Assembly: GCA_028023455.1 (NCBI GenBank)
Contig: JAQFVV010000352.1
Span: 124,001-188,000 of the forward strand
DNA: 64,000 nt
Reading direction: 5' to 3'
DNA from: Epiperipatus broadwayi
Taxonomy: Eukaryota; Onychophora; Udeonychophora; Euonychophora; Peripatidae
Shown: positions 1-11,157 of the stretch, piece by piece
Position numbering within the stretch: the stretch's first letter is position 1
How the letters are laid out: the number at the start of each line of letters is the position of its first letter
Notes under the pieces: generated by a model
What the model was told of the DNA's origin: nothing
The model's input: only the letters and a program-made list of their open reading frames with translations
Databases searched by the model: none
Translations under genes and position numbers: made by a program

Positions 1-45
<45 letters not shown>
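1..45. repeat. (TA)n microsatellite
   Basis: A pure TA dinucleotide run opens the window and continues off its left edge. It directly abuts an LTR-end fragment. Confidence 0.95.
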
Positions 46-48
<3 letters not shown>

Positions 49-292
49 TTGACTTATAAAGATTCTTAGTTATTTTATTATACTTTATTAGAGTTAAATC
101 AGGGGTCTCATTAATCATCATCATCCATTGAGGCAGTTCCTTTGGCACATAGTCATGTACTGCCAATATATGTCATCCATTGATTTGATCTGAGCTCGTG
201 AGGTGGGTTTGAATTCAGTTTGAACTGCCTGAGTTTGATTCTGGCTTTGAGTTTGGGTTTGTTGATGTGTTGGCTTTTTTTTGACTGGTACA
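46..292 (+). mobile_element. LTR 3'-end fragment, related to element 3 LTR
   Basis: The last ~230 bases match, with scattered differences, the 3' ends of the two LTRs of element 3 (around 54840-55028 and 62880-63057). Shared pieces include the TCATCATCA block, the TTCCTTTGGCACATAG-like block, TTTGAATTCAGTTTG, and the end CTGGTACA. As at 63057, the terminal CA is followed at once by (TA)n. The left part lies next to another (TA)n, so only the end of the LTR is present. It is either a truncated solo LTR or the 3' LTR of an element lying mostly outside the window. Confidence 0.7.
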
Positions 293-318
293 ATATATAT
301 ATATATATATATATATAT
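293..318. repeat. (TA)n microsatellite
   Basis: TA run starting at the last base of the LTR fragment. It is a short example of the LTR end|ATATAT junction seen repeatedly in this window. The next ~110 bases to 428 show nothing recognisable. Confidence 0.9.
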
Positions 319-2835
319 GCCTTTCATTTTAATACTCTATTATTAATATTTATAACTAAGAAAATTCTGGCATGTTTCCAAGTTGATTATAATAAAAAAA
401 GTGTAAAAGAGCTTGCACAAGTGAGAGTTGGACAAGGGATTTGAAAAAAGAAGATATAAAAAAAGGTTATAAAAATACAATACCTCTCTAAAGGAAGTAG
501 TAAAATAAGTGAAATTACATTGTTTAAATTTGCTACTGTTCTTGTAGATGGTTTTCCTCTTATATTTATTCTAATAATACTACACATGGAATAATAAACT
601 CTCAAGATTCCAGTTCTGTTTTTTTATCAACTGATGGTTCAGGTTTGCTGTATTCAAAATGCATGGATATTACATAAGACTATCAATTATTGTTTATTTA
701 ACATATTTATTATAAATCAATAATATTTGAATTATAAAAAAATTATTAAAAATGAAGGTAACTAAAAATTTTTTATTAAATGCTATTGTCAGATTTTTTA
801 TATGTGTTTTCACTTTTAAAAAAAATATTTATATTATTCAAGATTACGTTAAAACGAAAGAATTTATCTATTTTAACTCACTTATCAGGAGGATAGTTTT
901 ATATTCCAAAAAACTTTACTATTCGCACATATATTAAAAACAATGAATAATTAAATGCATAACTTGACAATATTTAATGATTAATTATCACAGTGTATAC
1001 AAATAGGATAAATTAATGACAATGATTAATAAAAAATATAGTATATACTAAAAGCTAAAGGAATAAAGTCATAAACTTTTTACCAGGATTATTTTACTGA
1101 ATTGGATAATTTGTTTCTTGTAGTTAATAAATAATTCCATTGCATACCAAATTATGTTTCTTATGTTGCTAGGAGATTATAAAATATCGGAAATTATCGC
1201 AGCTCTTATTAAATTAAATTTCAACCGATAGGAGCAACATTTTTTTTTCCTTTGTTTTTAATGTGTAATTCTTTGTTATTGTTTGGAAGCAGTGTATACT
1301 TTTGTTTAAAATTACAAATTTAAAGCTTTCAAGTTTAAAAAAAACCTCAACATTTAATGAATAAATGTTGATAGGTATTTATTCTAATGCTTATATTATA
1401 TATATATTCTTAAGCTAATGTAACTTATTATTGTTGTAATAGGACAATGTATTATTTTATGTGATTTAGAAATCATATTATATATAATCCTATACTCGAC
1501 TGTGTGTGCGCTGTTATAAATTATTATTATTATTTTCAAAATTGTATTTTATTTTATTTCTATTTCGTTGGGGCAATTTGTTAAAAAAATAGAGAATTAA
1601 AATCTTGTCTGTTTATAAATTTGTTTATTTAAGAAATATGTTAGATATATTTGGATGTAGAAATGGTCGAGGGATGATTATATTACCTGGATTGAGTTAT
1701 ACTCTCCTGATTATTTGCTTATGAAAGTGTGGGTGGATGGTATACTTACTTATTTTAGAGCATATCACTGAAATAGTTGTCTTACTTTTACTTTTAAATG
1801 AAGTGGGAAAAGTCCCAGTTATTAATAATAATTTGGCTAAGTCAGTAGCATTTATGTCTTAAAGTTAATGGATGTTAGATTAATGAGTTAAGTTTGAGTT
1901 TAGAGATGTTAAGTAACCCTCACGCATATAGATGTGAATATTAGTTATTATTATTCCCCTCACTTTCTTCATTTGGATGTAGTGATCATTATATAATATA
2001 TACTAATTATATCAGATAAGTGTTTTAGAGATATTTATAATACATTTTGAAAAGATCATTAGTTTAATGATTAACTTGTTGCACAATTCATTCTGTAAAT
2101 AAGCTAGTAAAAGTATGATTTATAAATGCATTATATTTGTAATGTTATAAAGGCACACGTACTCGAAAATATGTTTAATAAAAAATAGTGGAGTATACTA
2201 TTACTAAAATTATTGGTTACAAATAAATATTAAATCATATTACATATCTTATCAATATATTATTCCTTTTCATTGTTAACAATTCATCCTTAAGTATGAA
2301 TGAAATATTAGAGTGAGAGAAAATTTATTTTGTATAAATAAAAGAAGGCAATAGTAGAATTATCATTTAAATTGATATAATAAATATAACTTAATTTGTG
2401 TTCTTATAAGAGAAGTACTATATTTACTAGCAAGGTATATGAAATAATATTTTTATTTATTTATTTTGTCTTTTGTTTACAATAAATGTTTTATTTAAGT
2501 AATATCCCATATAAGATGTTTTATTATATACATTAGATTGTCCATTTCCACACACACATATGATTCAATATAATATAGTATAGCAGTCAGGGTGTGAAAG
2601 ATCAAAAGCATCTTTCCGTATCTGCACTACAGGGCACCACTAGGCCATTTGAACCTAGAAAATTTATAAAATTGACAAATACGCACTGTTAAGATCATGA
2701 CCACCAGCTCTAGTCACTAGCTCATGGAGTAGCAGAGGTTTGAAACATTTATTAAATATATTTCTTTTAATAAAGAATAATAAAAACAATCATTACATCA
2801 CTGTCAGTACTAATGACACAAAAAGTAACTTTATT

Positions 2836-2838
<3 letters not shown>

Positions 2839-2876
<38 letters not shown>
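2839..2876. repeat. (TA)n microsatellite
   Basis: TA run within the 2.2 kb insertion. Nothing else is recognisable between it and the first exon-like block. Confidence 0.95.
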
Positions 2877-2880
<4 letters not shown>

Positions 2881-3066
2881 ACACACAAACTTAAAAAGTA
2901 ATTACTATAAAAAATTATGTTTCATTATTATTATTATGATTTTTTTTTAACTTTAATTTTTAATCTTAGAATGTTGAGAATAGATAGGCCACTTAGACAA
3001 CACACTTAAAAGATTTTCAAAACATTTGACTCCAGGCTAAATTTCCACAACCACAACAACACTCAC

Positions 3067-4400
3067 TTCCAAATATATATCTGCAACCAATGCAATGTGA
3101 ATGTGTTAGCATCAAACCATGCCGACAGGAATGTGCTTCTAACAGCATGATATTATTTAAGAAAACATGACCTTCATCCAGTACAAGAATGTACATCTTT
3201 CTGGTGAAGGAATCATGCATGTTATATAATAAAGAGACTAATGCTTTATATGGATGGGAGAGTAGTGTATCTTACCAGCTTATTGTCCCAATACATAAAG
3301 CTGGAATGGCTCAATGGTGCATATAATACATCTGCATCCATTGCAATGATATGACTTCCTCTTTGGAGTCATGCATTCAGTTGGGCATGTTGCCCTAATG
3401 TGCAAACAGACTTCACATTACATTGATGTAAATGTTCATATATCACACCATCAGCATTGACACAACTATGAAACAAATAGTCCAAAATCAAATCCCCTTT
3501 AAACTAACATATACTTAAACGAGTCAAAGCAGCATCTATACTCAACTTAAATTTAAGTCAATTTAATTTTTTTAAAGATATTTAGTTTACAGTATTTAAC
3601 CTATTTCAAAATTACATTGCATTCAACTTATTTTTTTTTCTCTTTTACACAAATAATATTTTTGACCTATTTTTAAAATACAGTAATGCACAAATAATGA
3701 TGCGTATATCTTTCAATTTTATGTTTGCAATCATAAACCCCTATCCTATTACAAACAGATCAAATACTAAGCATAAGTAAATAATAAAAAATACATATAT
3801 TAAGAGATTACATTTAAACTTTAGATAAAAATTTAAAATTGCAAAGTTTATAAAAAAATAAAGTTCTGGTTTGATTTGAAATGAAAGTCTATAGTTCATA
3901 TTTAAAGAAAATTAAAGTTTGTAGATTTTAAATTAAAGAGTTTATATTTCATATTGATGATTTATACTCACCTTTCTCCATGATTGTTCCTTTGTGATGA
4001 TGATCTGAGTTTATGCAAGGGCCATTTCTTGCAGATGATGATGATTTTATGAAGATTACCAAAGATGTTACTAGTGGTTCGATGCTGGGATCCATGGAGA
4101 TAAAAGTGGCTTTTGGCTTGTCAAACCAAAGGAAGCACAATGAAGCTGATTACATTCTTGGTGATGGCGATAATAGCTTTTTAAATTTTTATTTTTACTT
4201 TCAGCAAATGTGAATGAATTTAAAACTTTAATTTTCTAATTCTCCAATTAATTATTTCTTTTGAATTCTTCCTTTTATAGTCCTGAGGCATCTTACCTTT
4301 GGAATGCATGGATCTATCAAACATATTTCATATCTATTTTTCATTGGTTCATTGAGTTTGTTGCCAAGTAGATTTTGGGTTTGTGGCTAAGTGGATTTTT
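3067..4400 (-). pseudogene. Exon-like gene fragment, possibly DNA-methylase-like
   Basis: Read on the minus strand, several protein-like blocks end or begin at good splice signals. Block 1 (about 4390-4297) contains NRYEICLIDP and ends AAAG|GTAAGA. Block 2 (4145-3972) contains KATFISMDPSIEPLV and IFIKSSSSARNGP and ends AAAG|GTGAGT. Block 3 (about 3498-3276) contains GDLILDY and RGSHIIAMDADVLYA and ends AAGCTG|GTAAGA, with one in-frame TGA. Block 4 (3200-3067) follows a TTCACCAG acceptor and contains a Cys/His-rich run. The order Asp-Pro motif, then GDLxLD, then xGxxIIAxDxD resembles the permuted motif order of amino-methyltransferases, but that identity is from memory and weak. The in-frame stop and frame mismatch between blocks 3 and 4 suggest a decayed copy. 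Retained intron-like gaps imply DNA-level capture rather than a processed copy. Confidence 0.35.
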
Positions 4401-5271
4401 TCACTGAGGTATGTGTCTATATCTTTGTGCAGGTAAAGCAAGTCTTTTGTTTCAATTCCTCGATTCTTATTTTTTTTTGTAATTATCTTTTCAATGTTCA
4501 TTTTGCCCTAAGGATCTGATTGTAATTTTTATTTTTAAGATTAAAAACTCTCTTCATTATTTTTTTAAAATTAAAAGGTTTTTTATTATATTTTATTAAA
4601 GATTAGAATCTTTGCTTCGATTCTATAATATTTTTAAAGCTTGTTTTATTTCAATATTTAAATCAAACATTTTAATAAATTAATGATTCATTATTTGTGC
4701 AATTTGAACGTTTTTGCTTTTAATTCAGTCTTAGATATTTATAAAAAAATTAAGTATTAAAATTTAAATGTAACACATATTTATATCCTGTTTCAATAGC
4801 TATGGAATATAATGATTTGCTAGTATATGTCATTCACTTAGATAGTCTAAAGGAAATAGATCTTAATATTGCATTGTCAAAAATATGTTTTACTTTGTGT
4901 AGAATAAATGCTGATGTGAGCAAAAGGTACCCGATCCTCATCATTGTTTATACTATACTAAATGCAACAATCATCAATTTTACAATATTTCTTATTATTG
5001 AAAAGTTGCTTAAAATATAATTGAATCAATATTACAGAATTGTTGTTTATAAATGTTTACATTATCCTTATTGACATCCAATATGAATACCATATCATAT
5101 AACCTCAACTGATCTAAGCTATGGAATAATAACAGCATAAGAATTTTATCAGTATAAAGAAAAGCAATTTCAGTTATAAATTTATTCTATCTTGTATAGA
5201 ATTGGTGTGTGGGTATTATTTGTACCTAAAGTGAGATAAGTGAAGAATGCAGAGGTTACTGGGAGCATAAG

Positions 5272-5289
5272 TGGATGCCCAACTGGGGC
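5272..5289 (+). promoter_or_regulatory. Primer binding site, tRNA-Lys type
   Basis: TGGATGCCCAACTGGGGC resembles the retroviral tRNA-Lys site TGGCGCCCAACGTGGGGC with two small differences. It lies 12 bases after the LTR end, the same spacing as in element 3 (55041). This supports 429-5259 being a 5' LTR. Confidence 0.6.
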
Positions 5290-5640
5290 ATGATATATAT
5301 TGTCATATACCTGAGATGAGAAGTCAGAATGAACTCAAGTCCCATTGGATTGAAGAAACTAAACCAGTAACTTTAGAATTATTTTATTCCTGTTTTAAAT
5401 ATACATTTATTGCAAAATTGGCTCCAAAATGGAATCAAGTCAGCTGTTTTCTTATTGAAGAATTCTTTATATCAATCTGGAAGATTAATAGAGATGTGTG
5501 ACAAGATAGAACTGAGGTTATAAATGGTAAGCCAACTAGGGCTCGAATTAAGCCAATTAGGTCTCAAAATACACCACATACCTGAGAGTTGTGTAGTATA
5601 TATATTGATGTCAGATGTATAGTTTTTTTAAAAAGGCATT

Positions 5641-5774
<134 letters not shown>

Positions 5775-6230
5775 TTTTGGCCTTATGTTTAGATGATGAT
5801 GATAAATAAATACAGCTATGAAACAGCTTAGTTTCAATTTAAAATTTTATAAATATCACAAATTATAGTAGGTGTTAAAGTTGATAGCATTGTTTTTTTT
5901 TAAAAATATATTTTGCTTGTCAATGAAGTATAGCATTGCTGCCATATAGGCATAGAATTATTGATGCGGTTAAATTATAGAGTAATAATTTTGTTCATAT
6001 TTGGAAAATTTATGTTGTAGAAAGTGTATAATTTTGAAGGTTGGATTGGATAATTGATTGTTGGAGTTCTGTTGGTTCTACTGCAAGTTTTGGTGATGGA
6101 TGGGGAGGTTCTGTTATTGTCTTGAGGATATGATGAATTCATGCCACTGGTAACTGATTGATCTCATTCACTGCTCCAACAACAAATTATGATATCAGTT
6201 ACTATTTATCATGAAGCAGTTAACAGTAAT

Positions 6231-8124
6231 TGCATCTAACTTCTTATAGAATGCCATGGATGATGTGATTTAAAATATAATCCAATCCACTCCTTTATTA
6301 ATAACCTCATTACTTTCGAACTTCGAGCTCAGAGTAGAAATCGCAATTAACTCTCTTCAGGCATTTCCACAAATATCCCATAGTAATGATAAATTTAGTA
6401 TAAGCTATATATAACTTTTTTTATAAATATTAAATCACTAAGTTGATTCAACATATATATGTGTGAGTATGTATATTTATAATTATTGTTTTTATAAAAT
6501 GACTAAATAATATAAAGAAACAAGACCTGTATAATTTTAGAATCAAGTTTAACACATTTTAATCAGCAATAGAAACAAAAATATTATCATATAAATAATA
6601 AAAGAAAATATTAAAATTTAGAACTATAATCTGTTCTTTTATATAATACAATAATAAACATTTAACATTCAGAAATTATAATGTAATTATTTACATATAT
6701 ATAATTTAAAATCATGTGTACAATAAATACTACTACTATACATTATAAATGTACGTATTGTGTCATTAAAATGATTGTGTGTGTGTTATATGTTTGTACC
6801 AGATACCATGCATTCACATTAGAATAACAACATAATGTATTCTTATATTAATTATGTTATTGATTAAAAAAATTATGATAATTGTCAGGTAAGGTTCAAT
6901 TTGGAATATAATAAAACTTACTACCAAATTGAAATAATTTAAAAACTTTTACCTTAGTCAAACTTCACTTTCATCAGAACATATACAAAAATATCAACAC
7001 CTTGATTTTATTCAATAAATAAAAATAAAATGTTCATCTTATCAGTTCTCCACTTATCCTGTTAAGATCAATTTAAAATATGAAGTAATTTTTCCACATA
7101 AATATAATTTTCCACAAAGGAAATAAAGTTTAAGAGCCATTAAAGTACACAATGAAGAATTCCAAGATGAGAACGAATAATGGTTTTATACACCTCCTTA
7201 GATGAAATAAAATGACGATGAATGTTGAAAGATAAAGTTCCTTGATCATCCTTCGAAGAGGTAATCCAAATATTGATTCTTTTAAATATTTGTGTAGTAA
7301 AATATTTAAAAATCTTCTTCAATAAAATACTCCATTATTAAGCCAGCTTTTTTATTGGGAATTATGATGATTATATTTTAGGCATTAAGTAGGAATAAAT
7401 TTACATGTTCAGGTTTAAAATATCAGCAGAAATCCCTGGCATAAATTGTCTAGCCAGAGAACATCTTTATAAATTTTTGTCTTCTTAAACATATATTTTG
7501 AAAATTCATTTCGAAGACGATTTGTTTTATAACCTTGTCAATTTAAATGATTATTTTTTTAGTTCTCTATAATACTAAAAGTAAGTAAATTAATTACTTG
7601 AACAAAGTTTTAAAATAGTGAATCTTTTTTTTTACTTAAATGTGTTCTAAATTCGAAGACATTTAAATTTACCAATGTAGTTATTGCTTCAATAACTAAA
7701 TAGAAGATTATTATTATAACAATATTAGTTCATTTTTATACTTGGATTAATTTCCAAAAGCATATCACATAATCATGCTCATGCTCTCTGTTGTTTAAAT
7801 ATACAATTTGTAATGAACTCCAAACATTTATTTTCTTTGGTTCAACAGATAAAATGCAATGTTTACTGAAGGCTTTGTCAATGTCAATTTTGGTTAGTAA
7901 AAAATACTATTAGTTGGAAAAATTTATTTATGTATGCATATAGATAAATTAAAATAATTCATTTTTAGAATTATTCTTTTAATATTTAATTAGTTTATGT
8001 ATATAGCTGATATATGAAAAGCTTAAGTTAGGTGTAGGTTATTTATATATGTTAATTTGATACAGCCACAGATAAATTCATAAAGAATCATTGTTTTAGG
8101 TGAGGCTCATGTCGTAAACTCACA
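6231..8124 (-). mobile_element. Element 2, 3' LTR
   Basis: Direct repeat of 18411-20362, beginning near GCATCTAAC and running to CTCACA at 8124. On the minus strand it starts TGTGAG immediately after a polypurine tract, as a 3' LTR should. The distal end (left on this strand) is truncated: ~55 bases present in the other copy are missing or diverged, and an ATATTCAGACTTTGAGTC stretch is absent. The copies match over most of their length with scattered substitutions and small indels. Confidence 0.75.
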
Positions 8125-8137
8125 TTACCCCTTCCTT
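8125..8137 (-). promoter_or_regulatory. Polypurine tract of element 2
   Basis: On the minus strand AAGGAAGGGGTAA directly precedes the TGTGAG start of the 3' LTR. This is where plus-strand DNA synthesis is primed in LTR retrotransposons. Confidence 0.65.
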
Positions 8138-8330
8138 AAAACATTCAAATTTTATAATTACCATTAAAATTTGGACACTTAATGTGTGTCAATGTATGCA
8201 TTAAATATAAAGTTGTGGAGTTTGTTTTTCTTTCTTGCTTTTATCAAATCTTATTATTTATTGTATTTTCTAACCCTTTTATTTTTCTATATACAAAACA
8301 TCATTCAGTTTAAACAGAAGGACAAGGAGG

Positions 8331-8334
<4 letters not shown>

Positions 8335-8367
<33 letters not shown>

Positions 8368-8385
8368 ATATGTCCTTCTGTTAGG

Positions 8386-8420
<35 letters not shown>
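8335..8420. repeat. Two (TA)n tracts with mirrored flanks
   Basis: TA runs at ~8335-8364 and ~8386-8420 are separated by CCTATATGTCCTTCTGTTAGGT. The flank ACAGAAGGACA before the first run is mirrored by TGTCCTTCTGT after it, and TAGGTTA before the second run is mirrored by TGTAACCTA after it. The second mirror is the end of the 8421-14292 element. Confidence 0.85.
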
Positions 8421-8424
<4 letters not shown>

Positions 8425-8429
8425 AACCT

Positions 8430-9095
8430 AATGGAATGAGAGGGGGTGTGAGAAAGAGTAAGAAAGAGAGAAAAGAAGAAAAAGAAATAAAAGAGGAAGA
8501 GAATAGAGGGAGAAAATTATAAGATGGAGGTAAAAATGATGATGATGAAAGGTAAGTGGAAAGGAAGAGGGAGAAGATGATAAGGGAGTTAAAGAGAGAG
8601 ATAAATTGTATCCTAATAAAATGAGAGAGGGGTGTGAGAAAGAGAAAGAAAGAGAAAGGAAGAAAAAGAAATAATGCTAATAATGAAATGAGAGAGGGGT
8701 GTGAAAAAAAAGAGGAAGAGAAAAGAAGAAAAAGAAATAATGCTAATAATGAAACGAGAGAAGTGTGTGAAAGAAAGAGAAAGAGATAATGCAAATAATG
8801 AAATAGAGGTAATGATAACAGTAAAAATAAATGATGAAAAAAAAAATTGAGAGGGAAAAAAATGGGAAAAAGTAATAGAAATGATATATATAATGGAGAG
8901 AAAGTAGAAATGAGATGATTGGAAAATATATGAAAGAAAGATATAAGAAGAAGATGGAATAAAGGAGAAGAGGAATGAAATGAGTTGATAGAAGAAACTC
9001 TTTTTAAATAGCTGAGATGATAGATATGAGAAATAACATGAAAAAAAAAATGGAATAAAATTGAAATGAAATAAAATATAAATGAGAGACTCCAA
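8430..9095. repeat. Purine-rich tract with ~65-80 bp tandem units
   Basis: About 650 bases of nearly uninterrupted G and A with few pyrimidines. Units carrying GAGAGGGGTGTGA and then AAGAAAAAGAAATAATGCTAAT recur about four times from ~8435 to ~8800. Long frames on the opposite strand (Ser/Phe/Leu-rich) are compositional and not genes. The matching end of the other copy (51980-52255) is pyrimidine-rich but much shorter and less repetitive. Confidence 0.85.
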
Positions 9096-11035
9096 ACGAC
9101 TCAGCTCAGTGGGGTTACAATAAATTTAAAGAAAAAAGATGATGATCCAGAGATGTATAATCAAGTAAAGATCAAATCCAATATTGATGAACTATAACTA
9201 CTACAGCATATTAATACTTTAATAAATCATACAAAAGATTATCTAAAATCCCTAATCAATGCTTACCATATTAGTCATACCAATAGATTATACACTCTCT
9301 AAATAAGACATATGGTGCTTTGCTTTAAAAGATTATCTTATAGAATTATATTTACTAAAACAACAAGGGTAAATAACCTCAGGGATTTTAAAACTAAAAC
9401 GCTTGTGTAAAATTAAAGTTTAAGTTAAGTTGCCTAATAAAGAATTACTGTGATTTATAAATAAATAAGTGACATCTTAGCTGACCATAAAATAATTATA
9501 ATATGTTCAATCTTAAAATAATAAACAAAACAAATATTAATTCACAAAATTTAGTGAATCAATTTAAATTTAAACTAATAATGGCCTATTATCTAAGATA
9601 TTACTTGAGCAGAGAAAAGAGCAAGGGTACTTTTAATGCATTTCCATACTCACAAAACAACTACTAAAGATCTCAAATGCAAATGAATTAGAATTCTTTA
9701 AATATATAAGATTTAAGATTATGAGAAATGATGTGCAGTGAATATAAGATAATGTGCAGCTTTTAAAATAATATTAATTAAAATATTTTTCTGAAGTACT
9801 AATATTGTTAATCCGATATTGCATAATCTTTAGTCTGAAAGATACACTGATAATTTTAAAAAAAAATAAACTTTTAACTAAGTATTTAATTATGTATCTG
9901 CTATGATGCAATTATCTGTATTTGTGATTCAATATGAGAATCATTTACTTTAACATACCTTTTTAATTTTCATGACAATATTAACTATATTCAATTAACT
10001 TAGAATATCCTTGTGAATTTCTGAATTGAAGATTCAATAACTTTTACGTTTTAAGATTTTGTGAACTTGGAACCCAAGACAATAATATATTTTCATATAA
10101 AAGTAAAACAAACAAAATAAAACTTTTGAAATAATAATAATTTGATTTATTAATAATGAGAAGAAATGTTTACAAATATAGTAGAATACAAACAGTGCCA
10201 ATACCGCACTAAGATTTAATATAATTATTTGGACTCTTAACAGTTTTATTTAACTTACATTAATACACTTAATAACTGACAAAGTTTATTCAGTGTTGCT
10301 TTCTTTTAATAACTAGATTTTTCTCAAAATAATACTTTTAACTTTAATTATCATATGTACTTAATAAGCACACTACTATTATTCTTTATTAGACTAATTT
10401 ATAACATTATTGTGTAAACTAATAATCATAATAACACATATAATTAGTTTTTTATTGAAAACCCTAATCTTAATTTTATACTCCTAAACCTAACAAATGC
10501 TAAGTAGGAATAAGCATATTGAGCAATATTTTTGAAAAATATCATCACTAGTTTCATGGATATAAGTAATATCATAGCTAGATAGATGTTTAAATCAGAT
10601 TAAGCTAATAATAAAATTAAACTAAATTAAGTGTATGGGACAATCATTCATCAGAGATCAGTTATACTTTTTTTAAAATAACTTCAGTCCACATAAAATT
10701 ATTCCGTCAATGTTTTAAAGATAATGATGTAACAGACTTACAAATCCAGTGGCGAAATTCTAGATGAAAATATTAAATTAGTATGTGTGAATTGCCACTT
10801 ATAACATATGCATATTTAACATACTTTAAAATAAATATAACTTATTGTTGGTTAGCTTGTGCGTGATAAAACTATCATAACAACACAATTCAAACATTGA
10901 TATACCTATGAGCCTTAAATTAGCTACAACTACCTGAAGAAATACATTTCCTCAAACAAGCATATCTTGTCATCACAAATCTCAAACAAATGCAACATCA
11001 CCTAATGTGGTGGAATTAGCATTAAGTCATCATGA

Positions 11036-11043
11036 ATGATAGG

Positions 11044-11097
<54 letters not shown>

Positions 11098-11157
11098 CCT
11101 ATCATATATCCGATCTCTAGTATTTATATATATATATATATATATAAATACTAGGCT
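11036..11157. repeat. Two adjacent (TA)n-cored palindromes
   Basis: GATAGGCAAATA-(TA)n-TATTTGCCTATC is immediately followed by CTAGTATTTATA-(TA)n-TATAAATACTAG. Both are perfect or near-perfect inverted repeats centred on TA runs. The corresponding place in the inverted copy (~49925-49950) has only a short AT-rich stretch, so this is specific to the left copy. Confidence 0.9.

Larger units (their letters stand above)
2578..4798. mobile_element. 2.2 kb insertion inside LTR B copy 1
   Basis: In copy 2 the sequence runs directly from ATAATATA into GCTATGGAATAT (30480/30481). In copy 1 these two blocks are separated by ~2.2 kb. The junctions share only ATA, so a 2-3 bp target duplication is possible but not proven, and no terminal inverted repeats are visible. 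The insert contains a (TA)n tract at ~2839-2876 and gene-like exon pieces on the minus strand. A deletion in copy 2 is the alternative explanation. Confidence 0.6.
429..5259 (+). mobile_element. LTR family B, copy 1 (interrupted)
   Basis: Two blocks, 429-2577 and 4799-5259, align collinearly with 28214-30943. Both copies begin TGGACAAGGGATTT. Near the right end both carry GTGAGATAAGTGAAGA followed by TGCAGAGGTTA. A tRNA-Lys-like primer binding site lies 12 bases past the end (5272), so this copy reads as a 5' LTR of ~2.6 kb once the 2.2 kb insertion is removed. No coding sequence is expected in it; small reading frames here are chance. The copies differ by many substitutions and small indels, so the pair is old. 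The internal region downstream is short (5290 to about 6230) and has no recognisable gag. Confidence 0.75.

Noticed and set aside
2600-2660. On the minus strand, GGTTCAAAT resembling a tRNA T-loop.
   Set aside because: No cloverleaf stems or acceptor end can be formed; more likely part of the degraded exon-like material.
8381-9095. Minus-strand frames of 137 and 160 codons, rich in Ser, Phe and Leu.
   Set aside because: They are the complement of a purine-rich tandem repeat; the composition alone keeps them open.
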